Numbered from the stretch's first letter, positions 36,165 to 45,487 are shown. The stretch is 64,000 bases of DNA from Nocardia nova (GCF_002933465.1 NZ_PSZE01000016.1:1-64000); one strand, 5' to 3'. Notes: generated by a model not told the origin, from the sequence alone. Numbers and translations are program-made.

Positions 36165-37949
36165 TCAGCCGATGAGTTCCCCGCGCGGATCGTCCGCGGT
36201 ATCGGGCGCCCAGGCGGCATGCAGCCGGGCGTAGCGGCCGCCGGCGGCCGAAAGCTGTTCGTGGGGACCGTCTTCCACGATCCGGCCGGCGTGGAAGACG
36301 AGGATTCGATCGGCCATTTCGGCGCTGTGCAACCGGTGGGCGATGGTGACGGTGGTGCGGCCCGAGGTCAGGTGCGCCAAGGCGCGCTGCAGGCGCACAT
36401 CGGTGGCGGCGTCGACGCCGCTGGTGGCCTCGTCGAGCACCAGCAGATCGGGATCGGTCAGCGCGGTGCGCGCCAGGGCGACCAGTTGCCGCTCGCCCGC
36501 CGACAACGCCTCGCCGCGCCGTCCGACCACCGTGTGCAGGCCGTCGGGGAGGTGGTCGATCCACTCCCGCAGCTCGAGCCGGTCCAGGACGTCGAGGATC
36601 GCCTCCCGGGAGGCGCCGTCGCGGCCGAGCGCGATGTTGTCCTCGATACTGCGGTCGAACAGGAACGGATCCTGCGGCACGATCGCCACCCGCCGGGCGA
36701 GCACGCCGCCGTCGATGTCGGCCGTATCGATATCCCACAGTGCGACCCGTCCGTTCGACGGGAGCAGCTGCCGGGTGATCAGTTTCGCGAATGTGCTCTT
36801 ACCGCAACCGGTCTCGCCGACCACCGCGACATGCTCGCCCGCCCGGATGCGTAGATTCACCGGCCCCAGGGCGAGCCGTTCCGGCACGTAGCCGAATGTC
36901 ACCCCGGTCAGTTCGACGGGCGTCGCGCCAGAGGGGAGAGCGGTGTGCCGGGGGGTTCGCGAGCTGGTCGGAGCGTCCAGAACGGTTGCCACTCGCCGCA
37001 GTCCGGCCTCGGCATTGCGGGCGTCGGCGAGGCTGGTGACGGCGAACTGCATCGGCCGTACGAAGAATGTGGCCAGGAACAGGAATGCCACGATGTCACC
37101 GGCGCTGGCGTGCAGCGGGCCGATGCCCGCGGCCGTGCCGACCACGATGACCGAGGTGGTGATCAGTCCGCTGGCCCACTCACCGACCGACATGTTGAAT
37201 CCGACCGGCCACAGCGTTCTGCGCTGTGCGGTGAGGACGGCGTCGATGCGCCGCTCGGCGCCGTCGCGCATCCGTTCCTCGATGCCGTAGCCACGGATGG
37301 TGTCGATGCCCAGCAGCAGTTCCAGCAAGCCGGCGTACAGTTCGCCGATTCGCACGCGCACCGCGTCGAAACGTCGCGCCACCAGTCGCTGTAACCGGCG
37401 GCCGGCGATCGGGACGAGTGCGCCGATGATCAGTACCAGCACCGCCAGCGGCCACGAATACACCGCCATCACGGCCAGGGCCAGCACCATCTGGCAGATA
37501 TTCTGGACCAGGGTGACGCCGCCCGACTGCGCGTAGACCGTCACCATGTCCAGGTCGTTGGTGACGCGGGCGACCAGATCGCCACCGGAATCGGTGCCCC
37601 GATCGGCGGGATCGCGACGCAGGATGCGGCTGAAGGCGGCCGCGCGCAACCGGAACAGGACCTGTTCGACGATCCGGATCAGACGCCGGTTCACCAGCGA
37701 TGAGCTCAGCATCGCGGCCAGCACCGCCGCCACGCCGACACCGACCGCCGCGAGGACGATACGGGACCGGGCGCCCGGCGTGGTGTCGGCGAGCAGGGCG
37801 TGGTCGAGCGCGTACTGGATGGTGACCGGGATGACGATGCGACCACCCCCGGCGACCACGACCAGCAGTGCGATACCCAGGAGCGCGGTGCGCGGCAGGG
37901 GTGCGTGGCGGTCGAGTCGGCGCAGCAGCGCCGGAATCGAATCACGGTG
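36165..37949 (-). CDS. ABC exporter (membrane and ATPase domains fused), N-terminus damaged
   Basis: About 595 residues of convincing homology: six-helix ABC-B type membrane domain (from TALLGIALLVVVAGGG), then Walker A GETGCGKS, Q-loop IVPQDPFLF, signature LSAGERQ, Walker B LLVLDEATSGVD and H-loop IAHRLHSAEM. The frame stays open to 38195, but that part is antisense to an aldo/keto reductase and not family-like. No start codon is evident at the homology border, so the first few to 20 residues were probably lost at the junction near 37949. It could be a lipid or drug exporter half-transporter. Confidence 0.8.
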   Translation of the reverse strand, partial: HRDSIPALLRRLDRHAPLPRTALLGIALLVVVAGGGRIVIPVTIQYALDHALLADTTPGARSRIVLAAVGVGVAAVLAAMLSSSLVNRRLIRIVEQVLFRLRAAAFSRILRRDPADRGTDSGGDLVARVTNDLDMVTVYAQSGGVTLVQNICQMVLALAVMAVYSWPLAVLVLIIGALVPIAGRRLQRLVARRFDAVRVRIGELYAGLLELLLGIDTIRGYGIEERMRDGAERRIDAVLTAQRRTLWPVGFNMSVGEWASGLITTSVIVVGTAAGIGPLHASAGDIVAFLFLATFFVRPMQFAVTSLADARNAEAGLRRVATVLDAPTSSRTPRHTALPSGATPVELTGVTFGYVPERLALGPVNLRIRAGEHVAVVGETGCGKSTFAKLITRQLLPSNGRVALWDIDTADIDGGVLARRVAIVPQDPFLFDRSIEDNIALGRDGASREAILDVLDRLELREWIDHLPDGLHTVVGRRGEALSAGERQLVALARTALTDPDLLVLDEATSGVDAATDVRLQRALAHLTSGRTTVTIAHRLHSAEMADRILVFHAGRIVEDGPHEQLSAAGGRYARLHAAWAPDTADDPRGELIG

Positions 37950-38630
37950 CGGGACAGCAAATCGATGGTGGCCTCGCTGGAGCACAGCCTGCGCGATCTG
38001 GGCACCGACTACGTCGACATCTTCTACCATCACAGCCCCGATCTCGAGACTCCGCTGGAGGAGACGGTCCGCGCACTGGCCGACGTGGTGCGCCAGGGCA
38101 AGGCCTTGTACGTGGGCATTTCCAACTACCGGCCCGATCGGGCGCACGAGATCGCCGAGCTGCTGCGCGGCGAGGGGGTGCCGTTGCTGATCCACCAGAC
38201 CCGGTATTCGATCTATGATCGCGGCCCCGAACAGAGCGGACTGCTCGATACCGCCAGTGCCGACGGATTCGGTGTGATCGTGTATTCACCACTGGCGCAA
38301 GGTCTTCTGACCGACAAGTACCTCGAGACGATTCCCGAGGGTGCGCGAGCACGCAACAGTGCCTTCCTCTCGCCCGAGGTCATCGACGACACCTATCGGC
38401 AGCGCACCGCCGCGTTGAACAAGATCGCCGAAGCGCGGGGGCAGTCGCTGGCGCAGCTGGCGCTGCAGTGGGTGCTGCGGCGTCCCGAGGTCACCTCGGC
38501 GCTGATCGGCGCCAGCTCCACCGGACAGCTCGACCATAACCTCGCGGCGCTGACCTTCCCGGCGCTGACCGACGAGGAACTGGCGCTGATCGACGAGCAC
38601 GGCGTCCACGGAACCGGATCGCGGCGCTGA
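37947..38630 (+). pseudogene. Aldo/keto reductase, 5'-truncated (copy 3)
   Basis: Homology starts at VRDSKSMVASLEHSLRDLGTDYVDIFYHH and ends normally (LIGASSTGQLDHNL). It resembles YghZ/Kv-beta-like AKRs rather than copies 1 and 2. About 105 N-terminal residues with the catalytic Asp, Tyr and Lys are absent. The start of the fragment touches the damaged N-terminus of the head-to-head ABC exporter, so one deletion appears to have removed both 5' ends. Confidence 0.82.
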
Positions 38631-38631
38631 G

Positions 38632-39981
38632 ATGCCCGGTCCGACATCGGGTTTCCATCTCAACCTGTCGCTGATGACGCCGGGACATTTCCGGCAGGCG
38701 TGGCGGTTGCCGCACGCCGATCCGCTCGCCTATCTGGATATCGAGTACTTCCAGCGCCTCGCGCGCATCGCGGAGGCGGCGACGATCGACGCGGTCTTCC
38801 TCGGCGACGGGCCGTCGCTGCGCGGGGAGATCGAGGAGGCGCCGGGCACCGGCATCGATCCGCTGGTGCTGCTGGGCTCCGTCGCGGCGGTGACCGAGCA
38901 CCTCGGTGTGGTGATCACCTCCTCGACCACCTACAACTCGCCGTACAACCTGGCGCGGCGATTCCAGGCGCTCGACCATGTGACCAAGGGGCGTGCGGCG
39001 GTCAATATCGTCACCACCGGAACACCCGCCGCCGCAGCCAATTTCGGCCTCGACGCCCATCCCGATCGCGAGACCCGCTATCGGCGGGCGTGGGAATTCC
39101 TGGATGTGGTCACCAAACTCTGGGACAGCTGGGATGCCGACTGGCTCATCGCGGACAAGGCCTCGGGCCGCTACGCCGATCCGGACCGAATCCACCGCAT
39201 CGACCACGAGGGAGAGTTCTTCTCCGTCGCGGGCCCACTGCCGGTGCCGCCGGGCCCGCAAGGGCGGCCGGTCGTGGTGCAGGCGGGCGGGTCGGAGGGC
39301 GGCCTCAGGTTGGCCGGAGACTTCGCCGACGTGGTGTTCACGGTGGCTCAGACCCGGGAGCGGGCCGTCGCGTTCCGGGAGGAGATCCGCCGCCGGGCCG
39401 TGGCAGCCGGTCGCGGGCCGGACGCGGTCAAGGTCTCACTCGGCGTGGTGGTGCTGGTCGCGGCGACCGAGGAACAGGCACGTCGCCGCGAACGCGAACT
39501 GTACGACCTGCTGCCGATCGAGCGGCTCACCACCCACCTCCTCGCCAACCTCGGCCTGCCGGCGGGTTCGTTCGGACCCGACGACCCGATCGACGTCGGA
39601 GATCTTCCGGAAACCGTTCCGGCCGAGACGTTTTCGACCGGATCCAGTGAATCCACCCGGGCGCTGATCGCCACCGGGCCGCGCACGCCGCGCGAGTTGA
39701 TCGAGCGCAGCGCCGGCGGATCGGGGCATCGCCTGCTGGTCGGCACCCCTGAACAGGTTGCCGACGATCTGCAGCAGTGGTTCGAAGCCGGAGCCGCGGA
39801 CGGTTTCACGATCATGCCGGCCGACACCGCCGTGGATCTGGAGAACTTCGCCACCGGCGTGGTGCCGATCCTGCAGCGGCGCGGGCTGTTCCAGCGAGAA
39901 TATCGGGACCGGACACTGCGTGCGCGCCTGGGACTGCCGGGGCCGCACCGGCAGGTGGGCGACGTCGCCGAATCGGCCTGA
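38632..39981 (+). CDS. FMNH2-dependent monooxygenase, NtaA/SnaA/DszA family
   Basis: 449 aa. The family pattern is complete: HLNLSLMTPGHFRQAWRLP at the N-terminus, DAVFLGDGPSLR, the TSSTTYNSPYNLARRFQALDH strand with KGRAAVNIVTTG, FDVVTKLWDSW-like helix, VVVQAGGSEGGLRLAGDFADVVF (flavin phosphate site) and the C-terminal LVGTPEQVADDLQQWFEAGAADGF. Such enzymes use reduced FMN from a separate reductase to oxidise sulfur compounds, aminocarboxylates or similar. Near a SsuD-like, a DszC-like and a rhodanese gene, an organosulfur substrate is the best guess. The ATG lies 1 bp after the AKR stop. Confidence 0.92.
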   Translation: MPGPTSGFHLNLSLMTPGHFRQAWRLPHADPLAYLDIEYFQRLARIAEAATIDAVFLGDGPSLRGEIEEAPGTGIDPLVLLGSVAAVTEHLGVVITSSTTYNSPYNLARRFQALDHVTKGRAAVNIVTTGTPAAAANFGLDAHPDRETRYRRAWEFLDVVTKLWDSWDADWLIADKASGRYADPDRIHRIDHEGEFFSVAGPLPVPPGPQGRPVVVQAGGSEGGLRLAGDFADVVFTVAQTRERAVAFREEIRRRAVAAGRGPDAVKVSLGVVVLVAATEEQARRRERELYDLLPIERLTTHLLANLGLPAGSFGPDDPIDVGDLPETVPAETFSTGSSESTRALIATGPRTPRELIERSAGGSGHRLLVGTPEQVADDLQQWFEAGAADGFTIMPADTAVDLENFATGVVPILQRRGLFQREYRDRTLRARLGLPGPHRQVGDVAESA

Positions 39982-40004
39982 GACCGGTTGTGCGGCAGCG
40001 GTAG

Positions 40005-40039
40005 CACCGAGGCGGGGACATCGAGTCCCCGCCTCGGTG
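40005..40039. terminator. Bidirectional intrinsic terminator
   Basis: A perfect 15-bp stem, CACCGAGGCGGGGAC with GTCCCCGCCTCGGTG, encloses the loop ATCGA. It lies between the convergent NtaA-like and SsuD-like genes. Confidence 0.9.
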
Positions 40040-40046
40040 TTGTCGC

Positions 40047-41105
40047 TCAGCGCAGCAGCGGCAGCAGGTGTTCGCCCTGGCGGTGGATTTCCTGCAGGTA
40101 GGGCGTGTCGGAGAGGACGAAATGGGTGATCCCGAGGTCCTGGTACTTCCGCAGCGATTTGGCGACGTCCTCGGCCGAACCGACCAGCCAGGTGCTGCCC
40201 GCACCGCCCCCACCGACCCGGCCCGGCGCGGTGTAGAGGTTGTCGTCGAGCACGTCGCCGCGGGCCGCGAGGTCGTAGAGGCGCTGCTGGCCGACCGCGG
40301 CCCGCCACTGCGGTCCCGGGCCCGCCTCATGACTTTTCGCCATCTCCGCCACCCGGGCCTGGGCATCGGCCCACGCCTGTTCGGTGGTGTCGCGTACGAC
40401 GGTGGTGACTCGCAGACCGAATTCCAGCGGCGGAAGTTCACGTCCGTGCCGCTCACTCAGCTCCCGCAGGCGCTCGATCCGCTCGCGCACGTCGGCGAGC
40501 GGTTCACCCCAGAACAGCTGCACGTCGGCCACGGTCGCCGCGACCCGCTCGGCGGCGGCCGACGCCCCGCCGAAGTAGAGGGTGGGATGCGGCCTGCCCT
40601 CCTGGACCGAAATGCGCGGTAGCACGGTGGAATCGGTCACTCGGTAGTGCGTTCCCGCGTGGGTGACGTTCTCCTCGGTCCACAGCCGGCGAACGAGGCG
40701 GATGAACTCCTCGGTGCGCCCGTAGCGGGCGGCCTGGTCCTCCTCGGATTCGCCGTAGGCGGCGAGATTGTCCTTCCCGGAGACGATGTTGATCCGCACC
40801 CGGCCGCCGGACAGATGATCGAGTGTGGCGACCGCCGAGGCGAAATGGGCGGGACGCCAGTATCCGGGCCGGATGGCGATCAGCGGCTCGAACGACCGGG
40901 TGCGCGCGGCCAGCGCCGCCGCCACGGTGAGCGTGTCCGGACGGCCCCATCCGGTACCGAGCAGCGCGCCCTTCCAGCCGTACTCCTCGAGCGCTCGCGC
41001 CTGCGCGGTGAGGGTGTCGAGGCTGTTGTGATCGGTGGTGACGGTGTCGCCCCGGTGGCCCGGTGTCACTTGATTGGGGATGTACCAGAGGAATTCGGCG
41101 CTTAT
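40047..41105 (-). CDS. Alkanesulfonate monooxygenase-like (SsuD family) LLM enzyme
   Basis: Mature homology of about 352 aa begins at SAEFLWYIPNQVTPGHRGD, as expected at an SsuD N-terminus, and continues with ALLGTGWGRPDTLT, IAIRPGYWRPAHFASAVATLDHLSGGRVRINIVSG (SsuD strand), GRTEEFIRLVRRLW, and the SSuD-type WLVGSAEDVAKSLRKYQDLG. It would release sulfite from alkanesulfonates using FMNH2. The codon where Met is expected is ATA (41103-41105), so either ATA is used, or translation starts at the in-frame ATG 41189, adding 28 non-conserved residues. The gene shares a terminator with the NtaA-like gene. Confidence 0.88.
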   Translation of the reverse strand: MSAEFLWYIPNQVTPGHRGDTVTTDHNSLDTLTAQARALEEYGWKGALLGTGWGRPDTLTVAAALAARTRSFEPLIAIRPGYWRPAHFASAVATLDHLSGGRVRINIVSGKDNLAAYGESEEDQAARYGRTEEFIRLVRRLWTEENVTHAGTHYRVTDSTVLPRISVQEGRPHPTLYFGGASAAAERVAATVADVQLFWGEPLADVRERIERLRELSERHGRELPPLEFGLRVTTVVRDTTEQAWADAQARVAEMAKSHEAGPGPQWRAAVGQQRLYDLAARGDVLDDNLYTAPGRVGGGGAGSTWLVGSAEDVAKSLRKYQDLGITHFVLSDTPYLQEIHRQGEHLLPLLR

Positions 41106-41405
41106 CGGGGTCGTCCTGTTCGGTGGTCGCGATCCGCGGCGGACGCAGCTGGCTACCGCCGGAGGAAGAATGTTCGGCGAGGCGAACACCGAGAGTATGG
41201 TCCCGCCGGATCGTCCGATCGCCTGTCCGGCCGGCCGCCAGGATGCGTGAAAAGCGCTGTGTACTGCGGGAATTCGGTCTCGGCCGAAATAAATTCCGGG
41301 GGATTCGAGAGCGCCGCCGAAAGCTCCACCGGTTCGTCGGAGAGTGAACCGATGCCCCTCGGGTGCGTTACGCCCGGTGTCGCAGGACGCTCCGATCGCG
41401 AAGGT

Positions 41406-41843
41406 TCAGTGCGTTTCCGGATCTCGACGACTCTCGGCGAGCGCCGCCGCTGCCGTCGCCACCGCGTCGATCATCCGCTCTCGCTGGGCGCCGGGAAGCC
41501 GCTCGGCCAACTGCCGCTCCAATGTGGCACGAATATCGTCGCGAAGCGCGAGCCCGGGCTCGGTCAGGACCGCTCGGGTGATTCGCCGGTCCGCCGGATC
41601 GGGTTCGCGCGCCAGCAGTTCCCGGCGCTCCAACCGGTCCACCATTCCGGTCACGTTGGTCTTGTCGCATCCGAGCGCCGCGGCGAGCTCGCCGAAGCTG
41701 GGCCGCGACTTGTGCACCAGGCACAGCAACTCGAGTTGCTGCGCGGTCAAACCGTAACTCCGCGCGACCTTTCCGTAGAGCACGCTCAGCTCCCGGTGCA
41801 ATGCGCCGAAGGCGGTCACTGAATCCGGGTCACCGATGGCCAT
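41406..41843 (-). CDS. MarR-family transcriptional regulator
   Basis: 145 aa, typical length. The winged helix-turn-helix is LTAQQLELLCLVHKSRPSFGELAAALGCDKTNVTGMVDRLE followed by the wing DPADRRITRAVLTEPG. It is divergent from the SDR at 41933 with a palindrome in the 89-bp spacer, so it likely represses the SDR and itself in response to a small aromatic or oxidant. Confidence 0.9.
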   Translation of the reverse strand: MAIGDPDSVTAFGALHRELSVLYGKVARSYGLTAQQLELLCLVHKSRPSFGELAAALGCDKTNVTGMVDRLERRELLAREPDPADRRITRAVLTEPGLALRDDIRATLERQLAERLPGAQRERMIDAVATAAAALAESRRDPETH

Positions 41844-41885
41844 CGCCGAAGTCTAGCTCCTCGACTGTTGACATGCTCCACCAAT

Positions 41886-41904
41886 TAGTCGAGTGTGTGG
41901 ACTA
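41886..41904. promoter_or_regulatory. Candidate MarR operator and SDR promoter region
   Basis: TAGTC-N9-GACTA is a 19-bp palindrome of MarR size. A direct repeat GACATGCTC (41870-41878 and 41907-41915) flanks it, and a TTGACA hexamer is at 41868-41873 for a promoter reading right. Confidence 0.5.
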
Positions 41905-41932
41905 TAGACATGCTCATCTATGTGGAGGACTT

Positions 41933-42658
41933 ATGCCGGTAGCGATAGTGACCGGGGCGTCGGCCGGGATCGGGCGGGCGATCGCGGGCCGCCTCGGATC
42001 CGAAGGAATGGCTGTCGTCGTCAACTACCTCGGCAACCGCACCGCGGCCGAGGAACTGGTGGCCACCGTCGAGGCGGGTGGCGGGCGCGCGGTGGCCGCC
42101 CGGGCCGACGTCTCCGACCCCGTGCAGTTACGCGGGCTGTTCGATCTGGCGGAGGACGAGTTCGGCGGAGTCGACATTCTCGTGAACAACGCGGGCACCG
42201 CTCGTTTCGCACCTCTGGCGCAGGCCACCGACGAGGATTTCGACCTCACCTTCTCCCTCAACGTGAAAGCCACGTTCATCGCATTGCGCGAGGCGGCGAA
42301 TCGCCTGCGCGACCATGGCCGGATCGTGGTGATCTCTTCGGGTGTGACGGTCACTCACCGTTCCGGCTCGGCCGTCTATGCCGCGAGCAAGGCCGCCGCC
42401 GAGGAATTGGTGCGTGTTCTGGCCAAGGAGCTGGGTCCGCGCGGCATCACCGTGAACAGTGTGCTGCCGGGTGCGACCCGCACGGAAGCCCTCGCCGGCG
42501 CGCGAGATACCGCGGCGCTCGACGAGGTCGCTGCGGCAACGCCTCTCGGCCGCATCGGTGAGCCCGGGGATATCGCCGACATCGTCGCGTTTCTGGTTTC
42601 CGACGACGCGCGATGGATCACCGGCCAGTCCGTGCGCGCAGGCGGCGGACTCTTCTGA
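41933..42658 (+). CDS. SDR-family oxidoreductase (FabG-like)
   Basis: 241 aa from ATG 41933, supported by GGAGG at 41924-41928; the frame open from 41801 is not used. It carries TGASAGIG, DVSDP, ILVNNAGTA, a catalytic Ser in ISSGVTV, YAASK (Tyr-x3-Lys) and the PRGITVNSVLPGATRTEA substrate/cofactor loop. NADP(H) preference is suggested by NYLGNRTAAEEL after strand 2. It is divergent from, and probably controlled by, the MarR protein. Confidence 0.92.
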   Translation: MPVAIVTGASAGIGRAIAGRLGSEGMAVVVNYLGNRTAAEELVATVEAGGGRAVAARADVSDPVQLRGLFDLAEDEFGGVDILVNNAGTARFAPLAQATDEDFDLTFSLNVKATFIALREAANRLRDHGRIVVISSGVTVTHRSGSAVYAASKAAAEELVRVLAKELGPRGITVNSVLPGATRTEALAGARDTAALDEVAAATPLGRIGEPGDIADIVAFLVSDDARWITGQSVRAGGGLF

Positions 42659-42867
42659 CGTCCGCGGGCGATCGCGGTAAGAATTGGGCTGAACCAAAGC
42701 CTCCGGCCGGCCGCCGGAACGTGCGAATGTCGTTGGGTACCACGGATATGGACCGCGCCGGGCCTGCGAGGAGATCGGCGCCCTATCCGCCGTAGCAGCG
42801 GGATGCGCCCCACTTGCGGGCTGATCGCGCGATCCATTCAGCACACCGACGGTCCCGGGAGGGCGTC

Positions 42868-44079
42868 ATGACGTCGACACATATCGAACCCGTTGCACCG
42901 GCGCTCGATTCCATCGAATTGCGGGCGGTGATCGATGAGATCGCCGCGGATGCTCGGCGGCGCCGCGAGACCGGCGGGGGTTGCCCGGACCGCGCGCTGG
43001 CACTGGCTCGTGAGCATCGCCTGGGCGCGGTGCGAGTGCCGCGCGACCTCGGCGGCGCCGGCTACAGCGTGCGCGAATTCTTCGCTCTCGCGGTGCGGCT
43101 CGCGCAGGCCGATCCCGACGTCCCGCACATCCTGCGCATCCACTGGAGCACCGTCGAGGAAGCGCTGCGCACACGCGAGACGGAGCGAAGCAAGCAGTGG
43201 CTGCGGTGGATCCGCGAGGGCAAGATCTTCGCCGGTGCGCAGTCGGAGCTGTCCGGTCAGCCGGGTGTGTACAGCTACGACACGCTGCTCACCGCCGAGG
43301 ACGATCATTTCCGTCTCAACGGCCGCAAGTTCTACAGCACGGGCAGCATCTACGCCGACTATCTGCGTATCGGCGCGAACAACGAAGCGGGACAACAGGT
43401 CAGCGTCGTCGTTCCGGGCGACCGCGAGGGCGTGCTGCACCTCGACGACTGGGACGGCATCGGACAGCGTGAGACCGGCAGCGGCACCACCGTCTTGGAC
43501 GACGTGCTCGTGCACGCGGACGAGATCGGCGAATTCCGATTGCTCCCGGGCCCGAGACGACCCCGCAGCCCGCTGGTTCATCTGCTGCTGCACGCGATCG
43601 CGGCGGGCATCCTGAGGGCACTGACCGAGGACACCGCGACGCTGCTGCGCGCGCGGACCCGGTCCTATTCGTGGGGCAATGCCGAACTGGCCCGCAACGA
43701 TCCGCAGCTGCTGGCTGTCGTCGGATCGCTGTCGAGTACCGCTTTCGTGGTGGAAGCCGCGGTGCTGGCGGCCGCCGACGCGCTCGACGCGGCGACCAGT
43801 CACGTCTGGCAGCACGGCCTCCCCGACGACGGCCTGGAACTCGCGGCCTCACTACAGACTTCGCAGGTCAAGGTGGCGGTGGAAAAGATCGCCCTGAGCG
43901 CCGCGGCCGAGGCCTTCGACGCCGGTGGTGCGTCGTGGACACGCGCATCGGCCGGACTGGACCGGCACTGGCGCAATCTGCGGACGTTGTTCTCCCACAA
44001 CCCGACCGTGTACAAGGCGCGGGTTGTGGGAGACGTCGTCGTCAACGACGCCGAGCTGCCGAGCGTCGGATTCTTCTGA
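42868..44079 (+). CDS. Acyl-CoA dehydrogenase-like flavoprotein monooxygenase (DszC/SfnB type)
   Basis: 403 aa from ATG 42868 (RBS GGGAGG just upstream). The fold is ACAD: N-terminal helices with ALAREHRLGAVRVPRDLGGAGYSV, middle beta domain with FAGAQSELSGQPG and LNGRKFYSTGSIYADYLRIGA, and C-terminal helical bundle. The ELSGQPG and FYSTGS segments and the missing catalytic Glu region fit the DszC/SfnB branch, which oxidises sulfur compounds with FMNH2 and O2 rather than dehydrogenating acyl-CoA. It works next to two LLM monooxygenases and a rhodanese, which supports an organosulfur role. Confidence 0.88.
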   Translation: MTSTHIEPVAPALDSIELRAVIDEIAADARRRRETGGGCPDRALALAREHRLGAVRVPRDLGGAGYSVREFFALAVRLAQADPDVPHILRIHWSTVEEALRTRETERSKQWLRWIREGKIFAGAQSELSGQPGVYSYDTLLTAEDDHFRLNGRKFYSTGSIYADYLRIGANNEAGQQVSVVVPGDREGVLHLDDWDGIGQRETGSGTTVLDDVLVHADEIGEFRLLPGPRRPRSPLVHLLLHAIAAGILRALTEDTATLLRARTRSYSWGNAELARNDPQLLAVVGSLSSTAFVVEAAVLAAADALDAATSHVWQHGLPDDGLELAASLQTSQVKVAVEKIALSAAAEAFDAGGASWTRASAGLDRHWRNLRTLFSHNPTVYKARVVGDVVVNDAELPSVGFF

Positions 44080-44129
44080 GTCCGCGCGCTTTACGCCGTG
44101 TAGTGCGGGGGAGTCGGGCGGCGGTGGCG

Positions 44130-44954
44130 TCAGCCCGGCTCGTCCCCGCTCGCCACCGGGCGGGTGGAATCGGAACTCGACGCCGAGAACGAGCCGGGAT
44201 AGAGTGCGGCCTCGACTCCGAGCGTCGCCAGCGCCAGTACGTCCAGGGTGGCCGCGGTGCCGCCGCCGCAGTAGGCGCCCCACTGCTTCCGGCCGCCGAA
44301 TTCGCCCGCGCCCCGATATGCGGTGCGCAATGTCTCCGGGGCGCGCAAGAACCCGTCCGGCCCGATATTGCGGGCCGCGGGAAGATTCACCGCTCCCGGG
44401 ATGTGCCCGCCGCCGGAGGCGCCGGAATAGCCCGCACTGTCGCGAGCGTCGAGGAGGACACCCGAGCGGGCCAGCTCGCCCGCCGCTTCGGTGTCGAGTA
44501 CCGGCAGCGAGCCGAGGGTGACGACGAACGAACCGGTGCGTGCCGGCGGCGCCTGATCCCCGACGTCTCCGCCGGCCGCGACCCAGGCGGCCAGACCGCC
44601 GTCGAGGTGCCGCACATCCGGCACCCCCGCCCAGCGCAGGGTCCACCATGCCCGCGCGGCGAGTGCGGGAACCTCACGGCTGTACACCACTACGAGGGTG
44701 TCGGCGTCGATTCCCCAGCGCCACACGGCATTCTGGATCTGTTCCTCGGTCGGCAGCGGAAACGCCCCCGAACCGGGCGATGTCGGTCCGACCAGATCGG
44801 CGGTCAGCGACACCACATGCGCACCCGGCAGGCGAGGCGCCGCGTCGGCGGGCGGTTCGCGATGCACTTCCAACAGCGTTACGGGACGTCCGGAGCTCGA
44901 GTAATGGTCGCGCAATTGTGTGGCGCTGATAACGACATCGGTGAGTGTGGACAT
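44130..44954 (-). CDS. Rhodanese-like sulfurtransferase (two domains)
   Basis: 274 aa from ATG 44954. Two rhodanese domains: the inactive N-terminal one (GRPVTLLEVHREPP, LPGAHVVSL) and the C-terminal one with VLLDARDSAGYSG, GHIPGAVNLPA and the active-site Cys in AYCGGGTAATLDVLAL. The loop after Cys (CGGGTAA) is the thiosulfate:cyanide transferase type. It hands sulfane sulfur to acceptors and fits the surrounding sulfur-oxidising enzymes. Confidence 0.92.
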   Translation of the reverse strand: MSTLTDVVISATQLRDHYSSSGRPVTLLEVHREPPADAAPRLPGAHVVSLTADLVGPTSPGSGAFPLPTEEQIQNAVWRWGIDADTLVVVYSREVPALAARAWWTLRWAGVPDVRHLDGGLAAWVAAGGDVGDQAPPARTGSFVVTLGSLPVLDTEAAGELARSGVLLDARDSAGYSGASGGGHIPGAVNLPAARNIGPDGFLRAPETLRTAYRGAGEFGGRKQWGAYCGGGTAATLDVLALATLGVEAALYPGSFSASSSDSTRPVASGDEPG

Positions 44955-44989
44955 GGCGAGTCCTTTCCGGACGGGTGGATCTGCGGCAC

Positions 44990-45367
44990 CTATGCGGTGA
45001 GTTCGGCGAGCTGCGCTCGCCGAACATCGGCGGACTGGCCTTGTACCAGGAGGAACAGGGCGGTGCGCGCGTAGAGCTGCGCGGTGTCGTCGCCGGCCAG
45101 CCCGCGGCCGGAGCGGGCGATGAGCAGGGCCCGGGTGATCGCCGACAGTGCCTCGCCGACAGCGACTTTCACGGCGAGACGATCCTCGGCCCGGTAGGCC
45201 CCACCGCCGTGAGCACGTGCCTCGTCGGACAAGTCGTAGGCGGTGGCTCGCAGCTGTTCGAACCGCGGTCGCCACACCGCCGCCACCTGCTGCGCCGGCT
45301 GCTCCGACGCCAGTTCCAATTCACGCAACACGGTTTCGGCCAAACCGAAATGCTGGGCACGCGCGTC
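44990..45367 (-). pseudogene. Acyl-CoA-dehydrogenase-like C-terminal fragment
   Basis: The last about 125 residues of an ACAD-like protein: ARAQHFGLAETVLREL, PRFEQLRATAYDLSDEARAHGGG, then ALLIARSGRGLAGDDTAQLYARTALFLLVQGQ. Everything upstream in frame is antisense to a plus-strand gene and not homologous. The break near 45365 also marks the start of an orphan plus-strand C-terminus, so it is a rearrangement junction. Confidence 0.72.
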
Positions 45368-45487
45368 GTTGGAGACACCCTGGTCATGGCACAAATCCAC
45401 CGAATCATGGACATCAACCAACTCCACACCGTCACCAGCGAAGTCGTCGACACCGCCCGCGAATCCCTCGTCATCGGCACCCTCTAA
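45362..45487 (+). pseudogene. Orphan C-terminal coding fragment, function unknown
   Basis: About 41 codons (IHRIMDINQLHTVTSEVVDT and the residues around it, ending in TAA) look coding by base composition (C-ending, A-containing codons unlike the flanks) but lack a start or a recognisable family. It is probably the tail of a gene carried on a mobile element, cut at the junction near 45365. Confidence 0.4.

Noticed and set aside
37950..38195. N-terminal extension of the ABC exporter frame
   Set aside because: The residues are antisense to an aldo/keto reductase and lack exporter homology; treated as a junction artefact.
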